Assembly: GCF_022829295.1 (NCBI RefSeq)
Contig: NZ_JAKSYH010000103.1
Span: 1 to 64,000, forward strand
From: Methylobacterium sp. J-088
GTDB lineage: Bacteria; Pseudomonadota; Alphaproteobacteria; Rhizobiales; Beijerinckiaceae
Length of the DNA: 64,000 nucleotides
Direction of reading: 5' to 3'
Part shown: positions 8,813 through 17,670 of the stretch, piece by piece
Position numbering within the stretch: the first letter of the stretch is position 1
How the letters are laid out: each line of letters opens with the position of its first letter
Made by a program: the position numbers and the translations under genes
The notes under the pieces: generated by a model
The model's database searches: none
Told to the model about the DNA's origin: nothing
What the model saw: the letters and a program-made list of their open reading frames with translations, nothing else

Positions 8813-10243
8813 ATGGAGGCACTTAAAGCACAGGGGACGGTCCTCACGGTCACAGTGATCATGATCGTCGCGTATCTCGCGCTCACGACCTGGCTGACGT
8901 ACCGATATCGTGCCAAAACATCCGCAGATTACATGGTTGCGGGTCGTTCAGTCCCAGCGGTAGTCATCGGGGTACTGATGATGTCCGAGTTCATCGCTCC
9001 GAAATCGACCATTGGCGTTGCTCAAGCCGCGTTCGAATCCGGTATGGCCGCCTCATGGGCTGTCGCAAGCGTTGCCCTCGGCTTTCTGCTGTTCGGACTA
9101 GGATTTGCCAAAAAACTGTACGCGACAGGTGAATACACAATCTCGGCCGCCATCGCGAAAAAATATGGCCGCTCGACACAGCTCACAGTGTCGCTAATCA
9201 TGATTTACGCGCTCCTTCTCGTGCTCGTCGCACAATATGTGAGCGGTGCCGCCGTGCTGGCATCCGTCTTCGGCCTCCCCCTGGGGGGCTCCTCACTTCT
9301 GATCGCGGGCATCAGCACGGCCTACTGCATGATCGGCGGTCAGAAGAGCACGGCATACGTCTCGCTCATGCATACCGTCCTCAAGATCATCGGCGTTGCC
9401 ATCGTCTGCGTTGCCGCGCTGACCATGAGCGGCGGCGTCACGCCGGTGATGGCCGCGTTGCCGCCAAGCTACTTCACATGGGACGGATCCATTGGGCTGA
9501 CGACAATCGTCGCCTGGACTATCGCCAGCGTCGGTGCGATCTTTTCGACGCAGTTCATCGTTCAGGCGATCTCGTCGCTGAAGGGCCCTCAGGATGTGCG
9601 AGGTGCGTGCGCCATCTCCGCGTTTCTGTGTTTGCCGGTTAGCCTCGCCCTCGGCTTCATCGGCGTCTCTGCTAAGTTCCTGTTCCCAGAAATGAAAAGT
9701 CTTTACGCCTTCCCAGTGTTCTTGAATCACCTGTCGCCATTCCTCTCAGGCGTCGTAATGGTTTCGATTATCGCATCGATTCTTGTGGCAGTCGGAACGG
9801 TGGTGGTCGGGGCCTCGGCCCTGATCGTGCGCGATTTCTACGTTCCAATTTGGAAGCCGACCGCTGAGACGGAACTTCGGGTTTCGCGATTGCTGGCTAT
9901 TCCGATTGCCTTTCTGCCACTGTTGCTCGTCTTTTTTGCTCCCCAAGTGCTTCACTTGTCGTTCTTCACACGGGCGCTGCGCTTGGCGGTCACGGTCGTG
10001 GCGGTCTTCGCATTCTATTTCCCGCGCTTTGGCAGCAACCGTGGCGCGACTCTTGGCCTCCTCGGCGCGGCCGTGACCACGACGGGCTGGTATTTGATGG
10101 GCGATCCCTTCGGGATCGATGATATCTATATCGCGCTCGTCACTCCGGCAGTCGTGATCGCCTTAGAGCGGCTAATTCGTCGAGACGGTGGTAGCATCGT
10201 CACGCCGGAGCAGGTTGCTGCCGTCCCAGCATCCGTTCCGTAA
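8813..10243 (+). CDS. Sodium:solute symporter (SSS family)
   Basis: 476 residues with about 13 hydrophobic helices. The N-terminal RYRAKTSADYMVAGRSVP is the SSS family hallmark that follows the first helix, and later STQFIVQAISSLKGPQDVRGA matches the conserved core. Members import sugars, carboxylates or amino acids with Na+. Two ATGs six bases apart are possible; the second, at 8813, has better spacing from GGGAGG. Placed after the hydrolase on the same strand, it may import that enzyme's substrate (inference). Confidence 0.88.
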   Translation: MEALKAQGTVLTVTVIMIVAYLALTTWLTYRYRAKTSADYMVAGRSVPAVVIGVLMMSEFIAPKSTIGVAQAAFESGMAASWAVASVALGFLLFGLGFAKKLYATGEYTISAAIAKKYGRSTQLTVSLIMIYALLLVLVAQYVSGAAVLASVFGLPLGGSSLLIAGISTAYCMIGGQKSTAYVSLMHTVLKIIGVAIVCVAALTMSGGVTPVMAALPPSYFTWDGSIGLTTIVAWTIASVGAIFSTQFIVQAISSLKGPQDVRGACAISAFLCLPVSLALGFIGVSAKFLFPEMKSLYAFPVFLNHLSPFLSGVVMVSIIASILVAVGTVVVGASALIVRDFYVPIWKPTAETELRVSRLLAIPIAFLPLLLVFFAPQVLHLSFFTRALRLAVTVVAVFAFYFPRFGSNRGATLGLLGAAVTTTGWYLMGDPFGIDDIYIALVTPAVVIALERLIRRDGGSIVTPEQVAAVPASVP

Positions 10244-10397
10244 TGGCAACGGCGCCACTCTGATTGAATATGTTGTCACCAGGTCGAGGAATGATGGACG
10301 CGAGTGGCTGACTTTCCGTATTTTTCAAGTGGCGTGCCGCTGGGGGCACTGATCTCATCGGACGCGCGATCAGCTGTAAAGGCTGTCTCTGTCCAGC

Positions 10398-10875
10398 TCA
10401 GCCGGCTAGGGTCTCCAGCGTCCAAACCGAACCGCCACCGCGATTGACCGTCTGCTCGACGTGGGGGAGCCCGCTGTTAGGCGCATTGATCTTTTCCGGG
10501 CGCGGCGCGGCGCGGACCGGACTGCCTCGGGCGTGAAGATGCCGGGTCGGCATGGATCGACCGGATTCAGGTGCCAGCGGCCGCGCCCGCGGATTCGGAC
10601 GAGATGAAGTACGAGATGTCGGCGGCGATGACCTCCTCGCCTGGCCGGCAGTGCACGAGGACTGAGACGAGGTTACACATTGTACCCAACGGCAGGAACA
10701 GTGCAGCCGGTTTGCCCAAAAGCGCGGCGGCGCGAGCGCAGAGTTCGTTGACGGTGGGGTCCTCATGGAGTTGCTCATCGCCAACGGACGCCGCAACCAT
10801 AGCGGCGCGCGTGCCGGCGGTGGACTTGGTCTTGGTGTCGCTGCGCAGATCGACGGCGAGGGAGATCATGCTCAA
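10398..10875 (-). pseudogene. Broken threonine-aldolase-like (beta-eliminating lyase) gene
   Basis: The first 100 residues are a good N-terminus of the PLP fold (VDLRSDTKTKSTAGTRAAM, VGDEQLHEDPTVNEL, LFLPLGTMCNLVSVL). Then homology jumps frames: IFTPEAVRSAPR in one frame and RPEKINAPNSGLPHVEQTVN followed by RGGGSVW in another, with about 40 expected residues missing between. The gene stops before the catalytic-lysine half. Its 5' end overlaps the stop of the DAACS transporter gene, so the two were once co-translated. Confidence 0.75.
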
Positions 10876-12170
10876 ATATGACTCGCTAAAGCCTGGGGTT
10901 CTGCGGCATCCGTAATCGCCACGGCCTCGACTGATGACACATGTACAAACCGATCGACGAGTAAGACCGCCACTGTGTTTCCGAACACGTTTACAGTGGT
11001 GCGGCCCATATCCATCAATACGTCGATTGCCGCGAGCACGGCCACAGACTCGACGGGCAATCCGAGGGCGATCAAGACCGTCGTGGCTGCAACGAGCCCA
11101 CCCCCCGAGACGTTGCCCATGCCCTTCGTCGAGATCAGCCCCGTCACGATGATGGTCAACATAGCCGGTAGATCGAGCGGGATGCCGTGAGCTTCGACCA
11201 CAAAGGCAGTAGCGAGCGAGATGTAGAGCGACGTGCCATCTTGATTGAACGAGTAGCCGAGCGGGATCACGGTTGAGACAATTTTGTTCGGCACTCCGAA
11301 CCGCTCTAAAATCTCCATGTGTATCGGAAGCGTCGTTTCCGACGAGCGCGTTGTGAAGGCGAGCAGCAGGGGTTCAGCGATCTTCTGGGTGACGCGTACG
11401 GGATTGTGGCCGATTGCGAATAGAACGAGCCACATCACCGCGATCACCAGCACCAGTCCGAGGTAGAGCGTCGCGATCAGCTTGCCCAGCGCGGTGATCA
11501 TGGCGAGTCCCTGGCTCGCGAACAGCCACGCCATGACCGCGGCCACCGCGATGGGTGCGAGCGCGATGATCCAACGGACCATCCGCATCATGGCAGCCTG
11601 TACGCCCTCGAGGACCGCGACTGCCCCGCGGCCGACCTCGCCGATAGAGGCGAGCGCGGCGCCAAACAGGATACCGAACAGGAGAACCTGTAGAATCTTC
11701 TGCTCAGCCATGGCGCTGACGATGTTCGCCGGCACGAGGTCGACTAAGAACGACACGAGGTCGATCTTCAGCCCAGCGTTCGCTGGCACCTTGCCGGCGA
11801 TCGACAGATCGGCGCCGATGCCTGGATGCACGAGCGCGTTCATGAGCAGACCGGCCAGGATGCAGATGCCGGTCGCGATGAAGAACCAGACGAAGGCGAT
11901 GAGTACGATGCGCCCGAAGGCCGAAAGCTCCCTACCCATGTTATAGATGCCGAGCGCAATCGACGAGAAGACGAGCGGGATGACGATCATCCGCAACGCC
12001 TTGATGAACACCTGTCCAATCGGCAGCAGGGCCTTGCCGAGGTCTGGGAAGGCGAAGCCAATAACGCAACCGACGACCAAGCCCGCGAGCATCTGTAGCG
12101 GCAAGGTCCGGTTGGCCCGGCTGTGAACCGCTCCGCCGTCCGCTGGACTACGCGCCGCCATGCTCGCCAT
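10872..12170 (-). CDS. Dicarboxylate/amino acid:cation symporter (DAACS)
   Basis: 432 residues. Diagnostic motifs of the GltP/DctA family are present: AFTTRSSETTLP (serine-rich hairpin HP1), GYSFNQDGTSLY (helix 7) and DMGRTTVNVFGNTVA (helix 8 substrate site). The substrate could be a C4-dicarboxylate, glutamate or a hydroxyamino acid; pairing with a PLP lyase remnant hints at the last. The ATG at 12170 has AGGAG about 8 bases upstream, so it is preferred over 12200. The downstream lyase is decayed, so the transporter now stands alone. Confidence 0.88.
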   Translation of the reverse strand: MASMAARSPADGGAVHSRANRTLPLQMLAGLVVGCVIGFAFPDLGKALLPIGQVFIKALRMIVIPLVFSSIALGIYNMGRELSAFGRIVLIAFVWFFIATGICILAGLLMNALVHPGIGADLSIAGKVPANAGLKIDLVSFLVDLVPANIVSAMAEQKILQVLLFGILFGAALASIGEVGRGAVAVLEGVQAAMMRMVRWIIALAPIAVAAVMAWLFASQGLAMITALGKLIATLYLGLVLVIAVMWLVLFAIGHNPVRVTQKIAEPLLLAFTTRSSETTLPIHMEILERFGVPNKIVSTVIPLGYSFNQDGTSLYISLATAFVVEAHGIPLDLPAMLTIIVTGLISTKGMGNVSGGGLVAATTVLIALGLPVESVAVLAAIDVLMDMGRTTVNVFGNTVAVLLVDRFVHVSSVEAVAITDAAEPQALASHI

Positions 12171-12233
12171 GATACTGCTCCTGTGCTGCCGAATGGGCAT
12201 GGACGCCGCGCTTGGGCTGGAGATCTCCTGGGT

Positions 12234-13460
12234 CTAGGCCGTCGCCGTCATCCTCGGAGCGGTGTTCTGCCCGCGCACCCATTCACGGGCGAGCCGTTCG
12301 ACGCGGTCGATGTCGCTCCGATCGTTGTACAGCCCGAAGGAGAAGCGCAGCAGGTCCCGCCGGATGCTCAGCCGGACACCGTTCGCCACCAAGTGTTCGT
12401 ACAGGGCCGCCATGCTCAGGTCAGCGGCCGAGTCGTGATCATACCCGAGCGCAGCGCCGACCGTGACGATGTGACTGGCCCAATGACCAGGCCGGCCGCC
12501 GTAGACCGGCAGACCGATCGCGAGCAGGCGATCGGCGAACTCACGCGCGAGCCCGAAGGCGTGGTCCTCGACCGCCTGCGGGGTCAGTTCGAGGATCAAC
12601 TTGAGCGCCGGCGTGACGGCAATGATGGCCGGGTAGTTGTAGTTGCCAACGTCAAAGCGTCGTGCGCCCGGGGCGAGGCGACCCGAGATCGGGTCGCCGA
12701 GGCTAGCCTCGTGCCCCTCCTGCTCGACCCCGAAGCGCGACAGTAGGGCGGGCTGGAGTTGCTCAGCGACGCTGCGGCGGACGTACAGGAAGCCCAGCCC
12801 GTACAAAGCCATGAGGCCCTTCTGCGTCGATGCGGCCAGCACGTCGACGCCCCACGCCTCGACGTCCGTCGCGAGGACGCCGATTGACTGCGCCGCGTCG
12901 ACCACGAGGTGGACGCCGCGCCGACGGCATTCCGCCCCGAGCTCCGCAACCGGAAAGCGGAAGCCCGGCGCGAAAGACACCGCCGATATCGCCATCGCTC
13001 GGCATCGCTCGTCCATGGCGTCCACGATGTCGCCGAAAGGTGCCATGCCGTCCTTCTGGCGGACGTTCTTGATGATGATCCCGTGCTTCCTGGCGAGACC
13101 GTACCAAGGATAGATGTTGGCTGGATGCTCGAGTTCCTCGCAGACGACCACGCTGTCCCCCGCTCGCCAGTCGAGCGCGGCACCGAACGCGGCGATGCCA
13201 TCCGTCACGTTCCGGGTGAAGGCGACCTCGTCAGAGTGGCTGCCGATCAGCGCCGCAAAGTGGTCACGGCATTCCTCGACCGCGGTGAACAGGCCCTTCT
13301 TATCGACCGTGCCCTCGGCCATATCGTTGAGGTGCTGATCGAGCGCTCGCCGGCCGCCGTCGTAAAAGAGCGCGCGCGCGGACATGTCGAGGAACGGTCC
13401 GGCCCGTGTGCCGGGGAAGTGCTCCCGGGCTGCCGCGAAGCGGTCTGAGCTGGGCGCCAT
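12234..13460 (-). CDS. Class V aminotransferase family protein
   Basis: 408 residues with the PLP fold-type I core. VTDGIAAFGAALDW binds the phosphate region, VDAAQSIGVLATDVE carries the PLP-contacting Asp, and ASTQKGLMALYGLGFLYV supplies the Schiff-base Lys. It resembles isopenicillin N epimerase, cysteine desulfurase and kynureninase relatives without an obvious assignment to one. The ATG at 13460 has GCAGGAGATC upstream. It is divergent from the LysR gene with 88 bases between starts, the classic layout for a LysR-controlled target. Confidence 0.85.
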   Translation of the reverse strand: MAPSSDRFAAAREHFPGTRAGPFLDMSARALFYDGGRRALDQHLNDMAEGTVDKKGLFTAVEECRDHFAALIGSHSDEVAFTRNVTDGIAAFGAALDWRAGDSVVVCEELEHPANIYPWYGLARKHGIIIKNVRQKDGMAPFGDIVDAMDERCRAMAISAVSFAPGFRFPVAELGAECRRRGVHLVVDAAQSIGVLATDVEAWGVDVLAASTQKGLMALYGLGFLYVRRSVAEQLQPALLSRFGVEQEGHEASLGDPISGRLAPGARRFDVGNYNYPAIIAVTPALKLILELTPQAVEDHAFGLAREFADRLLAIGLPVYGGRPGHWASHIVTVGAALGYDHDSAADLSMAALYEHLVANGVRLSIRRDLLRFSFGLYNDRSDIDRVERLAREWVRGQNTAPRMTATA

Positions 13461-13548
13461 CAGATGATCTCCTGCCTCTTTACGCGAACATTGCCAGAGG
13501 ATGACGCCACTTGGCCGCTGCGCAAGATGTGCGTTAGGTTCTCGCGCT

Positions 13549-14463
13549 ATGAGCAAAGCTAATAGCGCCGCTTTTACAGGCATACCGTTGGCCAAGCTGC
13601 GCGTTTTCGATGCGGCGGCTCGGCACGCGAACCTTGTGAGGGCAGCAGCCGAACTCGGTATGACCCAGGGGGCAGTCAGCCATCACGTGAAGTCGCTTGA
13701 GGACGCCCTTGGGACGGCGCTCTTCCACCGCGGACCTCGTGGCGTGACGCTGACCGAGGCCGGCGACCTTCTGGCGGACTACGTTAGGCGAGCATTGGAT
13801 GAACTCGCCGCGGGTCTTGAACGGATCGGCCAGCCGCGGCGGCGGACGACGCTCGTGGTCGCAGCACCGCGCAGCTTCGCGCTCCGCGTGCTGGTCGGCC
13901 GGCTTGGGGGCTTCCTACGTGCGCACCCGTGGATCGACTTCCGCTTGGACACGCACCGATACTACGCCGACCTTAACCACTCCCCAGGGGATGTCGCCAT
14001 CCGGGCCGGAGACGGATCCTGGAAGGACCTTGCGGTTGAGCGGCTCACCCGCGAAACCTTGTTCCCGGTCTGCATCCCGGCGCTGTGCGACGGCGCGCCG
14101 CCGAACGCAGCGTTCCTACGCGCGAACCTCTTGCTACACTACGCTGAGCGTCCGACCTGGCCCGCTTGGCTCCTCGCTGCAGGTTACGATGCATCGCTAG
14201 GCACGGTGGGTCCGAGTTTCAGCGAGACGGCGCTAGTGCTCGCGGCTGCGGAGCAGGGGCAAGGAATAGCGATCGGCCGTCGCTCGCTGGTCGCCGACGC
14301 CCTCGCTGCGGGGACGCTCGTGCGTCCTTTCGACGTCGAGCACGACGATGGCGTTGGGTACTTTCTAGTGGCGCGCAAGACCGACCTGAACCGCACCATG
14401 GCCCGCGTCTTCTCGGATTGGCTCCTCGGCGAGATGAAGACTTTCGGCGGCGCACAAGCGTAG
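13549..14463 (+). CDS. LysR-family regulator (GcvA-like)
   Basis: 304 residues. The N-terminal winged HTH (LRVFDAAARHANLVRAAAEL, TQGAVSHHVKSLEDALG, LFHRGPRGVTLTEAG) and a C-terminal effector-binding domain are complete. The FDAAARH and AVSHHVK style is typical of the GcvA branch. It is divergent from the class V aminotransferase and probably binds the 88-base shared promoter. An earlier in-frame ATG at 13501 exists, but the start at 13549 gives the normal short N-terminus. Confidence 0.88.
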   Translation: MSKANSAAFTGIPLAKLRVFDAAARHANLVRAAAELGMTQGAVSHHVKSLEDALGTALFHRGPRGVTLTEAGDLLADYVRRALDELAAGLERIGQPRRRTTLVVAAPRSFALRVLVGRLGGFLRAHPWIDFRLDTHRYYADLNHSPGDVAIRAGDGSWKDLAVERLTRETLFPVCIPALCDGAPPNAAFLRANLLLHYAERPTWPAWLLAAGYDASLGTVGPSFSETALVLAAAEQGQGIAIGRRSLVADALAAGTLVRPFDVEHDDGVGYFLVARKTDLNRTMARVFSDWLLGEMKTFGGAQA

Positions 14464-14853
14464 CCTCAGTCAACCTGAGCGTCTGGCCACGCCGCAGGGG
14501 CTGGTGGGAAGTCGTTAGGGCATCACTTGCTCACCATACAAGCGCCATAACAGTTCGACGAATAACAATGGATCGACGAAACGCCCCGCGCCCTGATCCG
14601 ACGCCGTTCGCTTGCGAACTTCACTGCGAAATAGCCACGGCCTTGATGCAGCGCTTCGTGGTCGTTGGCAGACCGGACAGTGCGGCCACTGCTCCGAACT
14701 ATCTCGACAGCGGCTTCGCTTTGGTCCCCGCGGCCTGATACACCTGCTCACCGACGATGTCTGCATTTTACGTCAGTCATCGAAAACCCGTTGGACGGCT
14801 TTCGGCAAAAAGCAGTCAAATATTAGTCCGCTTGCTTGAGCACTTTGTTACCA
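14464..14853. other. Intergenic DNA without a supported gene
   Basis: Short open frames occur on both strands, but none shows recognisable motifs, a ribosome-binding site or a typical codon pattern. Composition becomes AT-richer towards 14820-14890. Confidence 0.5.
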
Positions 14854-14880
14854 TTGACAATAAGAAGTATATCCTATAAA
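14854..14880 (+). promoter_or_regulatory. Candidate sigma-70 promoter
   Basis: A perfect TTGACA at 14854-14859 is followed after 15 bases by TATAAA at 14875-14880 in a locally AT-rich patch. The spacer is two bases short of optimal. No protein start follows within 160 bases. Confidence 0.45.
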
Positions 14881-14886
14881 TTGGCT

Positions 14887-15033
14887 GATAGTGACCCTTG
14901 ATGTTCAGGGCGAGCATGCCACGATTACTTCACCCTCGAACGCGCCGCGCCTCGGCATCACGCGTCAGGCTACCAGGCCCCTACAATACCAGTACCGCCA
15001 GCAAGGGGTCCCACACGGGGCCCCTTCTTTTTT
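14887..15033 (+). ncRNA. Candidate small RNA (promoter to terminator unit)
   Basis: About 147 bases lie between the near-consensus promoter and a strong intrinsic terminator. They contain no convincing ORF and at least one further small hairpin (CCCT...AGGG near 14896-14912). The unit could be an independent small RNA or a 5' leader of the DUF3768 gene with a transcriptional attenuator. No known RNA family is recognised. Confidence 0.35.
15003..15033 (+). terminator. Rho-independent terminator
   Basis: AAGGGGTCCC and GGGGCCCCTT form a 10-base-pair stem (one G-U pair) with an ACAC loop, followed by CTTTTTT. It ends only 12 bases before the ATG of the DUF3768 gene. Confidence 0.8.
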
Positions 15034-15045
15034 GCGAGGTCGACC

Positions 15046-15459
15046 ATGAGCAGTGCTGATTTTTCGACATCAACCGACTATGCTGCTGCGTCGGGGAATT
15101 CGCCGAAGCCGGCGCAGCCGTCAGTCACCACAGCCGGTCATGCTGCGCGAGTGCGCGCCCAGAATGATGCCTTTCGGAGCAGCTTCGCCGGTGGGCAGGT
15201 GGTCGAGACACCCGGCGTGGTCGAACTGCCCGAGGCCGACCGCATCGCCCTGTTGCTGGCCGTGCGCTGCTTCAACAGCTTCGACGCCGACAACGATCCC
15301 CACGGCGAGCACGACTTCGGTGCGGTCGAGGTCCGGGGCCAGCGCTTCTTCTGGAAAATCGACGCCTACGATCGCGCGCTGCTCGGTCATTCGCCGGACC
15401 CAACCGACCCCGCGGTGACGACCCGCGTGCTCACGATCATGCGAGCCGACGAGTACTGA
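15046..15459 (+). CDS. DUF3768 family protein
   Basis: 137 residues. The core AARVRAQNDAFRSSFAGGQV, FNSFDADNDPHGEHDFGAVE, RFFWKIDAYDRALLG and TRVLTIMRADEY matches the DUF3768 family, small proteins common on alphaproteobacterial plasmids and islands, function unknown. The first 30 residues are a low-complexity extension. A GAGG lies 8 bases before the ATG. The next small gene starts one base after its stop, so the pair is translationally linked. Its promoter must lie within, or read through, the terminator just upstream. Confidence 0.85.
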   Translation: MSSADFSTSTDYAAASGNSPKPAQPSVTTAGHAARVRAQNDAFRSSFAGGQVVETPGVVELPEADRIALLLAVRCFNSFDADNDPHGEHDFGAVEVRGQRFFWKIDAYDRALLGHSPDPTDPAVTTRVLTIMRADEY

Positions 15460-15460
15460 C

Positions 15461-15649
15461 GTGGCTTCCCCTCGCAAAGCCCCGCGGCTGCCCCGGATTG
15501 ATCCGCCTAACCCAGGCGAGTTCATGCGGCCGCAACCGCGCGGTGAGGCCGAGCTCGATGCCGACACCGAGTGGAACGAGGACTGGCCGGCCGACGACGA
15601 CGGCAACTGGTCCGGCTGCACCCATGACGGTGATGGGGAGGAGGGTTGA
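15461..15649 (+). CDS. Small acidic hypothetical protein
   Basis: 62 residues from a GTG start one base after the DUF3768 stop. The N-terminus is basic and proline-rich (PRKAPRLPRIDPPNP) and the C-terminus strongly acidic (DADTEWNEDWPADDDG). No domain is recognised. Tight linkage to DUF3768 and reading-frame conservation across the junction support it being real; its function is unknown. Confidence 0.5.
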   Translation: MASPRKAPRLPRIDPPNPGEFMRPQPRGEAELDADTEWNEDWPADDDGNWSGCTHDGDGEEG

Positions 15650-16053
15650 GTATGAACCGCCTCTCAGATCCGACAGCCTTGAGCGTCGGCCCCGGGTGCT
15701 GGTGCAGCCGAGGGCCAGCTGGCTCGGACAGCTCCCTCCCCATCCCGTCGACGCCTGCTCGGCCTGATAGCCAGATTGTCGGCCGCCCATCCGCTGCCGT
15801 CCTGGCGGGAACTTCGTCCCAACTGTGAAACCCATTGGCCTCCGACGCGCTTGTTCGTCGAGGTTAAAGCTCGTCTAGCCGAACACGAACACGCCTCTCA
15901 GTGCTGCGATTGGCTCGAAGCAGCACTTGTGACCAAGTTCGGTTAACCGCATGTTCGACTGAGCTCCTGCCTGTATGTCGACGACGCGTGAGGTTGATCT
16001 TCTCGCACGAGCTTGCCCGTATGGCCGCCGAGCGTGAGTCGAAGCCGCAAGGT
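15650..16053. other. Intergenic DNA without a supported gene
   Basis: About 400 bases between the small acidic protein gene and a convergent minus-strand gene. Open frames here look like chance frames in GC-rich DNA; no RNA gene or repeat was recognised. Confidence 0.5.
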
Positions 16054-16881
16054 TCAGGGTCTCTCACCAAGCTCCCGAAGGCCCGTGACCGTGATCCGTG
16101 CTGTGTACTCTGTTAGATCCCCTACGATGGCATCGATGCCGACGAGTTCGCGCGTGCCATCGCGCCGAAAAACAAAGGTGCAGGTGGCGCCGCTCAGCCC
16201 TTCGGCTTCGCACAGGGCCTCAGGCCAGGTTTCGCACAATCCCTCAAGCTTCGGCGTACACCGCTGCGCAACTGACTCTGGGATCGCCACGGCAGTGTAA
16301 CCACGCTGAAGTAGCGAAGAGCGGACCAAACCGTAACTCTCCATCCAGTAGGCTGTGCGCAGCGGGTCGAGCGGCGATGGCAGGCGCGGCTTGACTGGCA
16401 CCGCCTTGCTCTCAAGCCCGGCGTCGAGCCACAGCTTGTCAAGGAACTGTGGCTGGTCGAACCCGCAGACGACCTGCTTCGGTTCATTGCCGGTGTAGAC
16501 CCGGTATCGGTCCTCACCAACGGGTTCCACGAAGACGCTCTCAAGATCGACGTATTGCACTGGTCGCAGGCGTTCGGCGTAAGCGTGCTCGACGAAGGCG
16601 GCAACCTTGTCCTTGCCCCTCACGGTCGTGATCGCCTTGCCTGCAGCGCGCAGAGCGTCAAAAGCTTGCATCGCCTCGGGCCACGCCTTGCAGTCCGGCG
16701 GCTTGGCGTAGGCGGCTTTGTCTCCATTGAAGTAGAAGACGTGATTGAGTTCGAGCGTGTGCGGCGATGCTTGCCCGAACTGAGCTTCGGCAGGATCTGA
16801 TCCCAAAAGTGCGAAACCGATGAGACCGGCCAGGCAGGCCCTTGAGGTGATTGAGCGTGGGAAGCGGGTCGACGGCCTCAC
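16054..16881 (-). CDS. Secreted hypothetical protein
   Basis: 275 residues. A signal peptide is clear: basic N-terminus, hydrophobic CLAGLIGFALLG, and a probable cleavage after AEA. The mature part has several cysteines (DCKAWP, VVCGFDQ, QRCTPKLEGLCE, TCTFVF) that could form periplasmic disulfides. No domain family is recognised. Its start overlaps the stop of the upstream membrane-protein gene by four bases, so the two form a small operon. Confidence 0.65.
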   Translation of the reverse strand: MRPSTRFPRSITSRACLAGLIGFALLGSDPAEAQFGQASPHTLELNHVFYFNGDKAAYAKPPDCKAWPEAMQAFDALRAAGKAITTVRGKDKVAAFVEHAYAERLRPVQYVDLESVFVEPVGEDRYRVYTGNEPKQVVCGFDQPQFLDKLWLDAGLESKAVPVKPRLPSPLDPLRTAYWMESYGLVRSSLLQRGYTAVAIPESVAQRCTPKLEGLCETWPEALCEAEGLSGATCTFVFRRDGTRELVGIDAIVGDLTEYTARITVTGLRELGERP

Positions 16882-17243
16882 GGGCTCACCTCAGTTCCGC
16901 CGACTGCCCCTTTGCGCCGGCGCTGCTCGCGCACGCCGAGGTAGGCCATGGCGGCGAGCGCGAGGGCGACGAACCCCCAGATCCGCAGGTCGTGAAAGCC
17001 CGAACTGCTGCCGACGCCGATGCCGAGCGGGGCAGCGATGAGGAACATGGCGACTGAGGCTCGCGGCAGGCCGAGGGCGAAGGCCGAGCCGAGCAGGTAG
17101 AGCAATGCAACGAGGACGCCGACGGCACCGCCTGCGCTGATTGCCTGATCCTTTGCCATGCCGCCGCCTAAGCTGACGGCGCAGGATTGCAGGCCGACGG
17201 CGAGGGACAGGCACAATCCGATGATCAGCACGGCGATGCGCAT
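16878..17243 (-). CDS. Four-helix membrane protein, hypothetical
   Basis: 121 residues with four hydrophobic segments (IAVLIIGLCLSLAVG; GGAVGVLVALLYLLGSAFAL; ASVAMFLIAAPLGIGVG; LRIWGFVALALAAMAYLG) and a basic C-terminus EQRRRKG. It is probably an inner-membrane protein. It precedes and overlaps the secreted protein gene, suggesting they work together. No family is recognised. Confidence 0.6.
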   Translation of the reverse strand: MRIAVLIIGLCLSLAVGLQSCAVSLGGGMAKDQAISAGGAVGVLVALLYLLGSAFALGLPRASVAMFLIAAPLGIGVGSSSGFHDLRIWGFVALALAAMAYLGVREQRRRKGAVGGTEVSP

Positions 17244-17409
17244 GGTTGGTCCTTGCCTGCGCTGATGGTGACCGGAGTTCGAGCAATCGAGCTTCGAGGA
17301 TACCGAAGCTGTCGACGGGAGGGATCAGGCGACAGGCGAAACCTGACGTTCGTTTCATGTTGAATATATTCGGTGTTTTTGCGGTGGGCAAGGTGATGGC
17401 AGTGCCGGC

Positions 17410-17670
17410 ATGGAAGGCCGAGCGCGCGTCGCATGGAACCTGCGGCGGCTGCGGGTCGAGCGCGGCATTACCCAGGAAGGTCTGGCGGTCGATGCCGGCG
17501 TCGACCGCACTTACGTCAGCGGCATTGAGCGGCGCGAGTTCAACCCGACCGTGGATTTGCTCGACCGCTTGGCGGCAGCTTTGGCCGTCGACATCCTCGA
17601 CCTGCTGGCGGTGCCAGGGAGCGATGAGGCCGAGCCGTCACCCCTGCCGGCGGGACGGAAGCGACGCTGA
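17410..17670 (+). CDS. Small XRE-family DNA-binding protein
   Basis: 86 residues that are almost entirely an HTH_XRE domain: NLRRLRVERGITQEGLAV, GVDRTYVSGIERREFNPT and LAAALAVDILDLL. Such short solo Cro/C1-like proteins are common on plasmids and islands and usually repress nearby promoters. The basic tail (GRKRR) may help DNA contact. The ATG at 17410 lacks a strong ribosome-binding site. The target is unknown. Confidence 0.8.
   Translation: MEGRARVAWNLRRLRVERGITQEGLAVDAGVDRTYVSGIERREFNPTVDLLDRLAAALAVDILDLLAVPGSDEAEPSPLPAGRKRR

Noticed and set aside
14515..14766. 83-codon minus-strand frame in the gap after the LysR gene
   Set aside because: No motif, no ribosome-binding site, and Arg/Ser-rich composition; considered as a transposase fragment but not supported.
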